This document shows positions 8,392 to 16,612 of a stretch of 64,000 nt of DNA, piece by piece. The notes beneath the pieces were generated by a model. It was not told the DNA's origin. It saw only the letters and a program-made list of their open reading frames with translations, and ran no database searches. Source of the DNA: DASXRA01 sp036506155 (GTDB taxonomy: Bacteria; Actinomycetota; Actinomycetes; Mycobacteriales; Jatrophihabitantaceae); assembly GCA_036506155.1 (NCBI GenBank), contig DASXSF010000108.1, forward strand, positions 124,001 through 188,000. Reading direction: 5' to 3'. Each line of letters begins with the position of its first letter. The first letter of the stretch is position 1. A program made the position numbers and the translations under genes.

Positions 8392-9306
8392 TCAGGCGGG
8401 GTGTGGGAAGGCAGCCGCGTCGTCGGAATGCGCCGCCGCACGACGGGGGACATCTTCGGGCGACTCGAGAAGCGGCGAGTGGGCCAGGACGAGCACGCTC
8501 GCAAGCATTGCCGCCGCCCCTAGGGCGGCGATCAGCAGGTAGACGCCGCCGCGGACCTGCTCGTCGAAGACCAGCACGCCCCACAGCGTCGACACCAGCG
8601 GGTCCATGAGCGTGATACCCGGCTGCGCGGCAACCAGCCGGCCAGCGTGCAGCGCAGCCTGGACGAGGATGATTCCCAGAATCCCGAAGCTGATCGCCGC
8701 GTACGTCTGCCAGGTGGAGACGAGGCCGAACAGTCCGCGGCTGGACAGCTGCGCGACGGACTCCTTCACCAGGCTGGCGGTGAGCCCGAAGCTCACGCCG
8801 GCGGCGGCGCCCAGGCACGCGCTGCGCCGCGGACCGTGGAAGAGCCGGCCGAGCAGGCATAGCAGGCCGAGAGTGCCCGCGGTGCCGCCGCCGGCCAGGA
8901 CGTAATCGACGTGACTGACGCTGGTCGGCCTGCCCGGCGTCGGGGACAACGCGGTGAGCACCACGATCACACCGCCGGTCATGGTGATGGTGCTTGCCCA
9001 TTCGAGCCGGCCCAGCCCGGAGGCGAACACCCATGACGCGAACAGCAGGGAGAGGGGTAACTCGAGGGCGATGATCGGCTCGACGGCGGACAGCTCGCCC
9101 AGGTTGAGCGCGGTGGCGTGCAGCACGAACGCAGCGACCATCGCCAGGATGCCGGCGACCCACACGGGCTTTCGCACCAGCCGCCCCAGCACGCCGCGCC
9201 CGAACTCGTGGTCCTGCTCTTCAAGCGCGGCCTTGCGCTGTAGCACCGCGGCCGCCGCGTTACCCGTAGCGGCCAGCGCGGCGAGGACCAGGCTCACGAC
9301 AGGCAC
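8392..9306 (-). CDS. DMT-superfamily transporter (tandem copy 1)
   Basis: A 304-residue polytopic protein opening with MPVVSLVLAALAATGNAAAAVLQRKAALEE, followed by about ten hydrophobic segments, with SAVEPIIALELPLSLLFASWVF and MDPLVSTLWGVLVFDE as the paired EamA-like signatures. It shares the N-terminal layout (short helix, then QRKAALE versus QQRAAALT) with the gene immediately downstream, implying tandem duplication and perhaps a heterodimeric carrier. First gene of the two-gene minus-strand unit. Substrate cannot be read from sequence. Confidence 0.86.
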   Translation of the reverse strand: MPVVSLVLAALAATGNAAAAVLQRKAALEEQDHEFGRGVLGRLVRKPVWVAGILAMVAAFVLHATALNLGELSAVEPIIALELPLSLLFASWVFASGLGRLEWASTITMTGGVIVVLTALSPTPGRPTSVSHVDYVLAGGGTAGTLGLLCLLGRLFHGPRRSACLGAAAGVSFGLTASLVKESVAQLSSRGLFGLVSTWQTYAAISFGILGIILVQAALHAGRLVAAQPGITLMDPLVSTLWGVLVFDEQVRGGVYLLIAALGAAAMLASVLVLAHSPLLESPEDVPRRAAAHSDDAAAFPHPA

Positions 9307-9497
9307 GCGGACAAGGTAACCCGAGACGGCTGTCGCCCACGAGACGCCTCACCCCGGCCTTGGCCGCGCACGTGACCGGGCGGTCGCGGCGACGTCCGAT
9401 CAGTCCGTCGGCGGCGGATGGCGCCGATCCCGGTCCGCCGGCAGCAGCGACGCCCGGCCCGCCGGCAGCAGCGACACGCGATCTACGCCCAGCCAGC

Positions 9498-10490
9498 ATG
9501 CGAGACAGATTCGAGGTGTCGGCACACTCTTCACTCGTGGAACTCGGCAACCGGGTGCGTTGGCTGATCCGGCGCACGCTCGCGAAAGCCTGGCAAGACC
9601 GGGTGCTGGGCCTTTCCGCCGAGGCCGCGTTCTGGCAACTGCTCAGCTTGCCGTCGCTGGCGCTGGCGGGCGTCGCGATCCTCGGCTACGTGTCTCGGTG
9701 GTTCGGCCCGAGCACGGTGAACCGCACTGAGACGAAACTCGACTCGACCTTCAGCCGCGCCTTCAGTCCCGAGGTCGTCAACCAGGTCGTCGCGCCCATC
9801 CTGCACGAGGTACTGCACGGCCACCGCATCGACGTGATCAGCATCGGATTCATCCTGGCGTTGTGGGCCGGGTCATCCGCCACCGCGACGTTCGTCAACA
9901 CCATCACCATCGCCTACGGTATGCGCGACCTGCGCGGCGCAGTGCACAGCCGGCTGCTGGCGCTGTGGCTGTTTCTCGGCGCGATGCTGCTCGGCGTCGT
10001 ATTGCTGCCGCTGCTGGTGCTCGGGCCGAGCATGCTGCCCAAGATGTTCCCGACGGGAGTCCGATCGACCGCCGGCACTGTCATCCACGCTTCGTACTAC
10101 CCCGTGGTGATAGCGCTGCTCCTGATCGGGCTGATAAGCCTGTACCACCTCGCTCCGCCGCGCCGACTGCCCTGGCGGCGTGGCGTACCGGGAGCGCTGC
10201 TCGCGATGCTCGTCTTCCTCGCCGGGTCGGCCGGCCTGCGCAGCTACATCACGTTCCTGCTCGAACACAACCACGCCTATGGGACGCTCGCCGCGCCAAT
10301 CGCAGCCTTGCTGTACTTCTACCTCTTGGGGCTGGGAGTGCTGCTGGGTGCAGAATTCAACGCGGCGATCGAAGTGCTGTCGCCGACACCGGTGCGCCCG
10401 CCGCGGGCGCTCGATCCGCGTAACTGGCAGCGCCTGGACGAGATCGACGATCAGTCGGACGAACCGCCGTCGGGCGGCAGCAACTCGTAG
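9498..10490 (+). CDS. YihY/BrkB-family integral membrane protein
   Basis: About 330 residues with six predicted membrane spans and the YihY/virulence-factor BrkB signature region (RVLGLSAEAAFWQLLSLPSLALAGVAIL; GSSATATFVNTITIAYGMRD; LYFYLLGLGVLLGAEFNAAIE). Function of the family is not firmly established despite the former RNase BN name. Start uncertain: ATG at 9498 is used; TTG at 9360 would add a low-complexity leader containing a repeated GPPAAAT-type segment; GTG at 9538 is also possible. Its last 40 nt overlap the convergent DUF3039 gene. Confidence 0.83.
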   Translation: MRDRFEVSAHSSLVELGNRVRWLIRRTLAKAWQDRVLGLSAEAAFWQLLSLPSLALAGVAILGYVSRWFGPSTVNRTETKLDSTFSRAFSPEVVNQVVAPILHEVLHGHRIDVISIGFILALWAGSSATATFVNTITIAYGMRDLRGAVHSRLLALWLFLGAMLLGVVLLPLLVLGPSMLPKMFPTGVRSTAGTVIHASYYPVVIALLLIGLISLYHLAPPRRLPWRRGVPGALLAMLVFLAGSAGLRSYITFLLEHNHAYGTLAAPIAALLYFYLLGLGVLLGAEFNAAIEVLSPTPVRPPRALDPRNWQRLDEIDDQSDEPPSGGSNS

Positions 10491-10708
10491 AGCTCCTTGC
10501 AGCGCGGGCACACCGGCGAACCCGGCTTCGGCACCCGCGTCACCGGAAACACCTCGCCACACAGCGCCTGCACCATCGTCCCCATTACGGCACTTTCGGC
10601 GATCTTGGCCTTACGTACGTAATGGAACAACTCACTGCCGGTGTCGGCGTCCGATGTGCGCGGCTGCTCCAGCGTCTGCGTCGTCGTCACGGGCTTCGAT
10701 TCTGCCAT
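10451..10708 (-). CDS. DUF3039 family protein
   Basis: An 85-residue actinobacterial small protein with the family core (GSELFHYVRKAKIAESAVMGTMVQALCGEVFPVTRVP in segments) and a treble-clef-like CPRCKELYE motif; with the Cys in ALCGE these make a probable zinc site. The gene lies 6 nt downstream of the DUF3099 gene on the same strand and its 3' end overlaps the convergent YihY gene by 40 nt. Role unknown. Confidence 0.88.
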   Translation of the reverse strand: MAESKPVTTTQTLEQPRTSDADTGSELFHYVRKAKIAESAVMGTMVQALCGEVFPVTRVPKPGSPVCPRCKELYELLPPDGGSSD

Positions 10709-10714
10709 CGCTGC

Positions 10715-11089
10715 TCACCCCTCGATCGTGCGCTGCTCGCCCCCCGGCGGCAGTGCCCTCTCGTCCGGAACGCCGATGTGACGGCGCATCATCCGGCGCG
10801 CCTTCTTCGGTGGACGGTCGTTGGCGATGATCACCGCACACCACGGCAGTACAGTGCCACCGACGACCAGGGCGAGCGCGAGGATCCATGAGATCTGGTA
10901 GGTCACCGCGGCGGCGATCACACACAGCGCCCGGGTTGCCATCATGACGGCGTAGCGCTTGCGCCGACGGTCGAATTCGTCGTCGTGATTCTCCGGCGCG
11001 TCCGTTATCAGCACCGGCTGATCGTCACGCGGATTGCGCACCCACCCATCGTTGCACCATCCGGCACCTTTCACCTCAGCATCAGGCAC
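10715..11089 (-). CDS. DUF3099 family membrane protein
   Basis: A 124-residue protein with the DUF3099 pattern: VLITDAPENHDDEFDRRRKRYAVMMATR followed by two membrane helices (ALCVIAAAVTYQISWILALALVVGGTVLPWCAVIIAND) and a basic tail (RPPKKARRMMRR). GTG start at 11089; a shorter start inside the first 20 residues cannot be excluded because the conserved part begins near residue 25. Probably co-transcribed with the DUF3039 gene. Function unknown. Confidence 0.82.
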   Translation of the reverse strand: MPDAEVKGAGWCNDGWVRNPRDDQPVLITDAPENHDDEFDRRRKRYAVMMATRALCVIAAAVTYQISWILALALVVGGTVLPWCAVIIANDRPPKKARRMMRRHIGVPDERALPPGGEQRTIEG

Positions 11090-11121
11090 GATTCCTGCGT
11101 GGCCGGATGGAATGCGCGGCA

Positions 11122-11547
11122 GTGAGGGCGCTGCTACAGCGCGTCGAGCGCGCAGCGGTCGATGTCGACGGGCGCACCGTGGGCCGGATCGGCGCCGGCC
11201 TGCTCGTCCTGCTCGGTGTCACTCACGACGACGGGCATGCCGATGCCGCCGCCCTGGCGGCCAAGGTGCACACGCTGCGCATCCTGCACGACGAACGCTC
11301 CCTTGCAGACACGCCTGGTGCGGCTGCCCTTGTGGTGAGCCAGTTCACTCTGTACGCAGACACTCGCAAGGGTCGCCGACCCTCCTGGAGCGCGGCTGCA
11401 CCCGCCCCGATCGCCGCACCACTTGTCACCTTATTCTGTAATGAACTGCGCTCACGCGGCGTTCATGTCGAGACAGGGGTATTCGGCGCCCACATGCGGG
11501 TAGAGCTGATCAATGACGGCCCCGTCACGCTGCTGCTCGAGTCGTGA
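11122..11547 (+). CDS. dtd: D-aminoacyl-tRNA deacylase
   Basis: A 141-residue proofreading enzyme that hydrolyses D-amino acids (and Gly mischarged on tRNA-Ala) from tRNA. It has the DTD hallmarks: N-terminal VRALLQRVERAAVDVDGRTVGRIGAGLLVLLGV, the SQFTLYAD catalytic-site motif, and the C-terminal NDGPVTLLLES carrying the cross-subunit Gly-Pro. GTG at 11122 is taken because it aligns with the usual MRAVxQRV start; an ATG at 11107 would add five residues. It precedes the sigB promoter. Confidence 0.93.
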   Translation: MRALLQRVERAAVDVDGRTVGRIGAGLLVLLGVTHDDGHADAAALAAKVHTLRILHDERSLADTPGAAALVVSQFTLYADTRKGRRPSWSAAAPAPIAAPLVTLFCNELRSRGVHVETGVFGAHMRVELINDGPVTLLLES

Positions 11548-11612
11548 CGTCGGTGGGGTGATCTTCCGAACTTGTGTGGGCCCTGAGAACCCGTGAGAGC
11601 CGATGCAACGTT

Positions 11613-11640
11613 GGGAACACCTGAGCCGTCAGAACGTTAT
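11613..11640 (+). promoter_or_regulatory. SigE/SigH-type ECF promoter of sigB
   Basis: GGGAAC (11613-11618), a 16-nt spacer, then CGTTAT (11635-11640). This fits the extracytoplasmic stress sigma consensus of actinobacteria (GGAAC...CGTT), and mycobacterial sigB is known to be driven by SigE/SigH-class factors. It predicts a start of transcription near 11646 and a leader of roughly 80 nt before the sigB GTG at 11727. Confidence 0.75.
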
Positions 11641-11726
11641 TGAAAGTGAACCAAAGTGCGTCCACTTCCGAACTCATAGTGGGGGCCCTGACGCGACGAG
11701 CAACACAAGCTAGGTGGTCAATCTCC

Positions 11727-12869
11727 GTGGCAACTTCCCGCAGCACACGTACCCGAGCCACTGGCCGGCAGTCCAGCGAGCCGCGCATCGCGACCCGTGG
11801 CCATCGTAGCGCGCGTCCCGCGAAGGTCGCCGAGGCTCCGGTCGAGGCCGTCGAGACGACGACGGATGCCACGCTCGAGGCTGCCGCGCCCGCCGAGATC
11901 GAGACTGAGACCGCAGCCGAGTTTGCCACGCCCGCGGCGGACCTGGACGAGGTTGCTGCCTCCGCCGACCTGGTGCGTGTGTACCTGAATGAGATCGGCA
12001 AGGTTGCGCTGCTGACTGCGGCCGACGAGGTCGAGCTGGCCAAGCGGATCGAGGCTGGCCTCTACGCTGAGCACCTGCTCGCCGCCTCGAACAATTTCAG
12101 CGCGGCACGCAAGCGTGACCTGCGAGCCCTGGTACTTGACGGCGAGCGCGCCAAGGATCACCTGCTGCGCGCGAACCTGCGGCTGGTGGTGTCCCTTGCC
12201 AAGCGCTACACCGGCCACGGCATGCCGTTCCTGGACCTCATTCAGGAGGGCAACCTGGGCCTGATCCGCGCAGTCGAGAAGTTCGATTACACCAAGGGCT
12301 TCAAGTTCTCGACGTACGCAACGTGGTGGATCCGGCAGGCGATCAGCAGGGCGATGGCCGATCAGTCGCGCACTATCCGGCTACCTGTGCACCTGGTCGA
12401 GCAGGTCAACAAGCTGCAGCGCATCCGCCGTGAGCTCAACCAGCAGCTCGGTCGCGAGGCGACGCACGCCGAGCTCGCGGTCGAGCTCGACCTGTCGGAG
12501 GAGCGGGTACGAGAGCTGATCGACCTGTCCCGTGACCTGGTCAGCCTTGACCAGACGGTCGGCGCCGACGACGACGCGGCGCTCGGCGACTTCATCGCCG
12601 ACGACTCGGCGCCTGCCGCTGAGGCCGCCGTCGAAGCCGGGCTTATGCGCCGGCAGCTCCAGTCGGTACTCGGCACGCTCGAGGCTCGCGAAGCTGCCGT
12701 CGTGCGGATGCGGTACGGCCTCGACGACGGCCAGCCCCGCACACTCGACGAGATCGGCCGGGCGTTCAAGCTGTCGCGCGAGCGCATCCGGCAGATCGAG
12801 CGCGAGACGATGGCCAAGCTTCGTCACCCGTCGCGCGCGCAGGCGTTGCGCGACTACCTCGAGTCCTAG
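11727..12869 (+). CDS. sigB: Group 2 sigma factor, SigB-like
   Basis: A 380-residue sigma-70 paralogue of SigA with a shorter N-terminus: region 1.2 (ADLVRVYLNEIGKVALLTAADEVELAKRIEAGLYA), region 2 (YTGHGMPFLDLIQEGNLGLI..TYATWWIRQAISRAMADQ), region 3 (LVEQVNKLQRIRRELNQQLGREATHAELA) and region 4 (TLDEIGRAFKLSRERIRQIE). GTG at 11727 is chosen over the 29-codon-longer start at 11640 because the latter falls inside the -10 of the promoter and TAGGTGG precedes 11727. Likely stress-inducible, based on the upstream promoter. The gene ends in a strong hairpin and is followed by ideR. Confidence 0.94.
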   Translation: MATSRSTRTRATGRQSSEPRIATRGHRSARPAKVAEAPVEAVETTTDATLEAAAPAEIETETAAEFATPAADLDEVAASADLVRVYLNEIGKVALLTAADEVELAKRIEAGLYAEHLLAASNNFSAARKRDLRALVLDGERAKDHLLRANLRLVVSLAKRYTGHGMPFLDLIQEGNLGLIRAVEKFDYTKGFKFSTYATWWIRQAISRAMADQSRTIRLPVHLVEQVNKLQRIRRELNQQLGREATHAELAVELDLSEERVRELIDLSRDLVSLDQTVGADDDAALGDFIADDSAPAAEAAVEAGLMRRQLQSVLGTLEAREAAVVRMRYGLDDGQPRTLDEIGRAFKLSRERIRQIERETMAKLRHPSRAQALRDYLES

Positions 12870-12887
12870 CCCGAGCTGGACCGTCAT

Positions 12888-12918
12888 CCGCCCGACCCGC
12901 TGTCAGCGGGTCGGGCGG
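12888..12918 (+). terminator. Strong hairpin terminator after sigB
   Basis: A perfect 14-bp stem (CCGCCCGACCCGCT / AGCGGGTCGGGCGG) closing on a 3-nt GTC loop, beginning 19 nt after the sigB stop and followed by the pyrimidine-rich ACTCTCTTGTT. This is a convincing intrinsic terminator even though the T-tract is imperfect, as is common at high GC. Confidence 0.85.
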
Positions 12919-13083
12919 ACTCTCTTGTTGAGCTCGGCGGCCGGCCCATGGTCGGACCGACCGGTCGGTCGGGCTCAGTGCCGCCGGTATGGGCCGGGTA
13001 GCGGCGCTATACGCGCTGAACAGCCCCGCAGACGTCCCGTAGTTCTAACATGGCTGCAGCAACCGCAATCGGAGATTGGGCCA

Positions 13084-13806
13084 GTGAGCCACCACAGCGA
13101 CCTCATCGACACGACCGAGATGTACCTGCGGACCGTGTACGAGCTCGAGGAGGAGGGCGTCGTTCCGCTGCGAGCCCGCATCGCCGAGCGCCTGGGCCAG
13201 AGCGGCCCCACCGTCAGCCAGACCGTCGCCCGCATGGAGCGCGACGGACTGCTGCATGTCGCTGATGACCGCCATCTCCAGCTCTCGGCACAGGGCCGGC
13301 GGGAAGCCATCGCAGTGATGCGCAAGCATCGGCTCGCCGAACGGCTGCTCGCCGACGTGATCGGCCTGGACTGGGAGCACCTGCATATCGAGGCGTGCCG
13401 CTGGGAACACGTCATGAGCGACGCTGTGGAGCGGCGCATCCTCGCACTGCTCGACAAGCCCCTCGTGTGCCCGCACGGCAACCCGATCCCGGGTCTGGAG
13501 GAGCTCGGCCTGCCGTTCGCCACCGCGGACCCGGCCAGCGGGCTGCTCACCCTCACCGCGGCAGCAGCGCGCGCCGACGCCGTCGTGCGGGTGGACCGGA
13601 TCAGCGAGCAGGTGCAGGCAGACGCCGAGCTGATGGGACGGTTCAACGCCGCAGGCTTACGACCCGGCCACCTCCTGCACGTCGCGCCTACACAGGACGG
13701 TGTCGAGGTGTGGGAGGCGGGCGAGCACACGACGTTCGACCGGTTCGTGGCGGATCACGTCTTCGTTGCCTTCACCGACAAGGCGACCGCACGCCAGGTC
13801 GCCTGA
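13084..13806 (+). CDS. ideR: Iron-dependent repressor IdeR (DtxR family)
   Basis: A 240-residue Fe(II)-activated repressor of iron uptake. N-terminal winged helix (RIAERLGQSGPTVSQTVARMERDGLL), dimerisation/metal domain, and a C-terminal SH3-like domain. Metal ligands are all present: Met13, His82, Glu86, His101, Cys105, Glu108, His109, each exactly three residues offset from the DtxR positions 10, 79, 83, 98, 102, 105, 106. The GTG at 13084 is used; the frame is open far upstream but overlaps sigB. The sigB-ideR order is the mycobacterial arrangement. Confidence 0.96.
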   Translation: MSHHSDLIDTTEMYLRTVYELEEEGVVPLRARIAERLGQSGPTVSQTVARMERDGLLHVADDRHLQLSAQGRREAIAVMRKHRLAERLLADVIGLDWEHLHIEACRWEHVMSDAVERRILALLDKPLVCPHGNPIPGLEELGLPFATADPASGLLTLTAAAARADAVVRVDRISEQVQADAELMGRFNAAGLRPGHLLHVAPTQDGVEVWEAGEHTTFDRFVADHVFVAFTDKATARQVA

Positions 13807-13823
13807 GCCCGGCCGTCGACACC

Positions 13824-13864
13824 CGAGTGCCGCACCAGGCACGGCAGTGCGCCATGGGCACTCG
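13824..13864. terminator. Possible hairpin after ideR
   Basis: CGAGTGCC (13824-13831) pairs with GGCACTCG (13857-13864), and a smaller GTGCC/GGCAC pairing lies inside the 25-nt loop. It begins 18 nt after the ideR stop. No T-run follows, so it may be a weak terminator or a processing structure. Confidence 0.4.
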
Positions 13865-13973
13865 ATAGAATTTCACGACAGTTGCGAGCCACCGCAGCCT
13901 CGCCCCTGCATAGCCCGCATGTGCCTTCGCCGTGCCGGGCATGTCGATCCAGAGATCCGTGAGAGGTGCGCCG

Positions 13974-15440
13974 GTGGCCCACGACCCCCAGGGTTTCCTC
14001 AAGCATCCCCGCATCGACACACCGAAGCGGGCAACGCGCGACCGCGTTCGCGATTGGCAGCCCATCTACCTGCGAGCCCGCGACGAGGTCATCGCCGAGC
14101 AGGCGTCGCGGTGCATGGACTGCGGTGTGGCGTTCTGCCACGCCGGGTGCCCACTCGGCAACCTCATCCCGGAATGGAACGAGTTCGTCGCCCGCGACGA
14201 CTACCGCAGCGCTAGCGAGCGACTGCACGCCACCAACAACTTTCCTGAGTTCACCGGATGGATCTGCCCGGCGCCGTGCGAGCCCGCGTGCGTACTCGCC
14301 CTCAACACCGATCCGGTCACGATCAAGCAGGTCGAGATCTCGATCGTGGAGCGGGCGTTCGCCGCCGACCTGTTGCCTCCTCAACCGCCCACCGGGCGTA
14401 CCGGCAAGGCTGTGGCTGTCGTCGGATCCGGACCGGCCGGCCTGGCTGCAGCTCAACAGCTCACCCGGGCCGGCTACGCGGTGACGGTGTTCGAACGTGA
14501 CGACCGGCTGGGGGGTCTGCTGCGCTATGGCATCCCGGACTTCAAGATGCCCAAAGACATCATCGATCGCCGCGTCGCCCAGATGGTGGCCGAGGGCACA
14601 ACCTTCCGGGTGAACACGCCGATAGGACCCGATGACGTCGGGATGCTGCGCGCCCGCCATGACGCCGTCGTGCTGGCCGTCGGCGCGCTGCGCCAGCGCG
14701 AGCTCGCCAACCCTGGCCGGCAGCTGCAGGGCATCCACCAGGCCATGGAGTACCTGCCCCTCGGCAATCGGGTGCAGGCCGGCGACATCGAGGCCCCGGC
14801 GATTTCCGCCGCCGAGAAGCACGTGATCATCATCGGCGGTGGAGACACCGCGGCGGACTGCCTCGGCACCGCGAACCGCCAGGGCGCACTGTCGGTCACC
14901 GTGCTCGATCACAACCCGCGGCCCGAACCGCGCACCAGCCTGGTGAACCCGATCTGGCCATCGGCGCCGAGCACCCGCGGCGTCTCGCCCGCCCACGACG
15001 AGGGAGTGCACGAGGCGTGGTCGCGTGAGGTTGTCGAGTTCGCGGGCGATGAGCGCGGCGCGGTCCGGGCGGTGCTGGTCGAGGAGGTCGAGATCGTACG
15101 GGTGCGTGGCCGCCGAGAGTTCCGGCCGGTGCCCGGATCGCGCACCGAACTGCCGGCCGAGCTTGTACTGCTCGCCGCCGGATTCGTCGGCACGGACGTC
15201 CCGGAACTGCTCGACGGGCTCGGTGTCGGCCAGCACCCGGCCAAGGGCACGGCGATAGTGGACGCCTCGTGGCGCACCGCAGCCGAGGGCGTCTACGCCT
15301 GCGGAGACGCGACGCGTGGCGCCAGCCTGGTCGTCTGGGCCATTGCTGAAGGCCGTGCGTGCGCGGCTGCCGTGGACGAGGCGCTGAGCGGCGCGTCGCA
15401 GCTGCCTCGCCCAGTGACGCCACACGCCGCCGCCCTTTGA
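13974..15440 (+). CDS. gltD: Glutamate synthase (NADPH) small subunit
   Basis: A 488-residue FAD/iron-sulfur subunit that passes electrons from NADPH to the GltB large subunit. N-terminal cysteines CMDCGVAFCHAGCP and CPAPCEPAC hold two clusters; the FAD Rossmann fold is VVGSGPAGLAAAQQL, the NADPH fold IIGGGDTAADCLG, and the FAD closing motif GVYACGDATRG. GTG at 13974 is preferred: GAGAGG precedes it and VAHDPQGFLKHPR matches the family start; GTG at 13932 would add 14 residues. No gltB lies beside it, which is unusual, so a distal gltB or a GltD-like partner role is possible. Confidence 0.93.
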   Translation: MAHDPQGFLKHPRIDTPKRATRDRVRDWQPIYLRARDEVIAEQASRCMDCGVAFCHAGCPLGNLIPEWNEFVARDDYRSASERLHATNNFPEFTGWICPAPCEPACVLALNTDPVTIKQVEISIVERAFAADLLPPQPPTGRTGKAVAVVGSGPAGLAAAQQLTRAGYAVTVFERDDRLGGLLRYGIPDFKMPKDIIDRRVAQMVAEGTTFRVNTPIGPDDVGMLRARHDAVVLAVGALRQRELANPGRQLQGIHQAMEYLPLGNRVQAGDIEAPAISAAEKHVIIIGGGDTAADCLGTANRQGALSVTVLDHNPRPEPRTSLVNPIWPSAPSTRGVSPAHDEGVHEAWSREVVEFAGDERGAVRAVLVEEVEIVRVRGRREFRPVPGSRTELPAELVLLAAGFVGTDVPELLDGLGVGQHPAKGTAIVDASWRTAAEGVYACGDATRGASLVVWAIAEGRACAAAVDEALSGASQLPRPVTPHAAAL

Positions 15441-15450
15441 CGTCGGCACG

Positions 15451-16491
15451 TCACGCCGACTTCGGCATCCGCAGCCGCGGCGTGCGATGCGGGTCGAGAC
15501 CGTGCGCCAGCGCGCCGAGGAGCAACTCTGCCGCCGTGTACGCCGGGTCGCTCGCCATGGCTCGTTCGGCGGCGATGCCCGCGGCCGCCCCATTGCCGTC
15601 GCGCCACGACGCCCAGCCGAACAGGAACAGCGGCGCGGCGTCGTACGGCGGCGGTACGCGGCGGGCGATCTCGCGCCACAATGCCCGGCCGTCCAGGCGC
15701 CGCTGATCGACCGCCAGCCACACGGCATCGCGAATCGGCGTCTCGGACAAGGCGACGGCGAACCGGCACAGCTCGTCGTCGGTGAGCGCGTGCCCGTCGC
15801 CTGGAAACAACGATTCGTCCCCGTCGCGAGCAGCCGCGAAGATTGCGCGCTTGACAGATCGTTGCCGCCGCTCGGCGTAGCCGCCTACCACGGCGGCAAC
15901 GGAAAGGTTCTCGTGTTCGGCGATTGCCGGCTCGAGGGCGGCGCGCTGCGCGTCGTCGTGGGGGTCCAACAGCGCGGCGAGCTCGTCACGGTCCGCGACC
16001 GCGACGAGGCCGGCGTATGTCGCCGCCGCGCGGCTGGGCGATGCGTCGCCTGGGAGCTCGCGGCCTTCCGGTGGGCAGCACCCGTGGTCAGCGCAGTGGT
16101 ACGACCACCAGCGCCCGCCGGCGACCAGGACCGCATCGATCAGATCGATGCCCAGCTCGGGGGTTCCGGCGACAAGATCATGAATCAGGTCGCGGTGGGG
16201 CAGCTCAGGCGCTCGCGGATCGGCGGCCAGCTCGGCGAAGATCGCCGCGATAGCGCGCGTCGACTGGCCGTTCATCAGCACGCGCAGCGTGCCCCCGAGC
16301 ATTCCGGGTTCGCGCAGGTCGTCGAGATCGATGCGCGCCGTGATGCTCACCCGAGTGTCGGCCAGCCCGACGATGACCAGGCTGTCGCGCGGATGGAAGC
16401 CGAGTAGGTACGGAATGGCCTCGATCAGGTCGCCCGGGTTGCGCACTCGCAGCACGCTGGCCGCGTCGGCGGAGCGGGTCGTGTCGGTCAT
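15451..16491 (-). CDS. DUF4192 family protein
   Basis: A 346-residue actinobacterial protein with the family N-terminus (VRNPGDLIEAIPYLLGFHPRDSLVIVGL) and the central Trp/Cys patch VLVAGGRWWSYHCADHGCCPPEGREL. The C-terminal third is helical (ELCRFAVALSETPIRDAVWLAVD; PLFLFGWASWRDGNGAAAGIAAERAM), a typical ending for the family. Function unknown. It converges on gltD with only 10 nt between stops. Confidence 0.9.
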   Translation of the reverse strand: MTDTTRSADAASVLRVRNPGDLIEAIPYLLGFHPRDSLVIVGLADTRVSITARIDLDDLREPGMLGGTLRVLMNGQSTRAIAAIFAELAADPRAPELPHRDLIHDLVAGTPELGIDLIDAVLVAGGRWWSYHCADHGCCPPEGRELPGDASPSRAAATYAGLVAVADRDELAALLDPHDDAQRAALEPAIAEHENLSVAAVVGGYAERRQRSVKRAIFAAARDGDESLFPGDGHALTDDELCRFAVALSETPIRDAVWLAVDQRRLDGRALWREIARRVPPPYDAAPLFLFGWASWRDGNGAAAGIAAERAMASDPAYTAAELLLGALAHGLDPHRTPRLRMPKSA

Positions 16492-16612
16492 GCCGCCGAC
16501 TGTGGCCTGCCGCTTCTTCAGCCGGAACCGCGGCCTGCGATCTGTGGATAAGCGATGCCGCTGTGGACGGCCGAGACCGATCCTGTCGTGGGTATGTGGT
16601 AGGCGCCCGGCC

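Noticed and set aside
7490..9163. 557-residue minus-strand open frame covering both DMT genes
   Set aside because: Only the part below 8383 reads as a transporter; the upper part is a shadow of the real upstream gene in another frame.
9441..9476. Short tandem repeat (CGGCAGCAGCGAC-type) upstream of YihY as a regulatory repeat
   Set aside because: Two copies only, in GC-rich leader or low-complexity coding; not convincing as a functional element.
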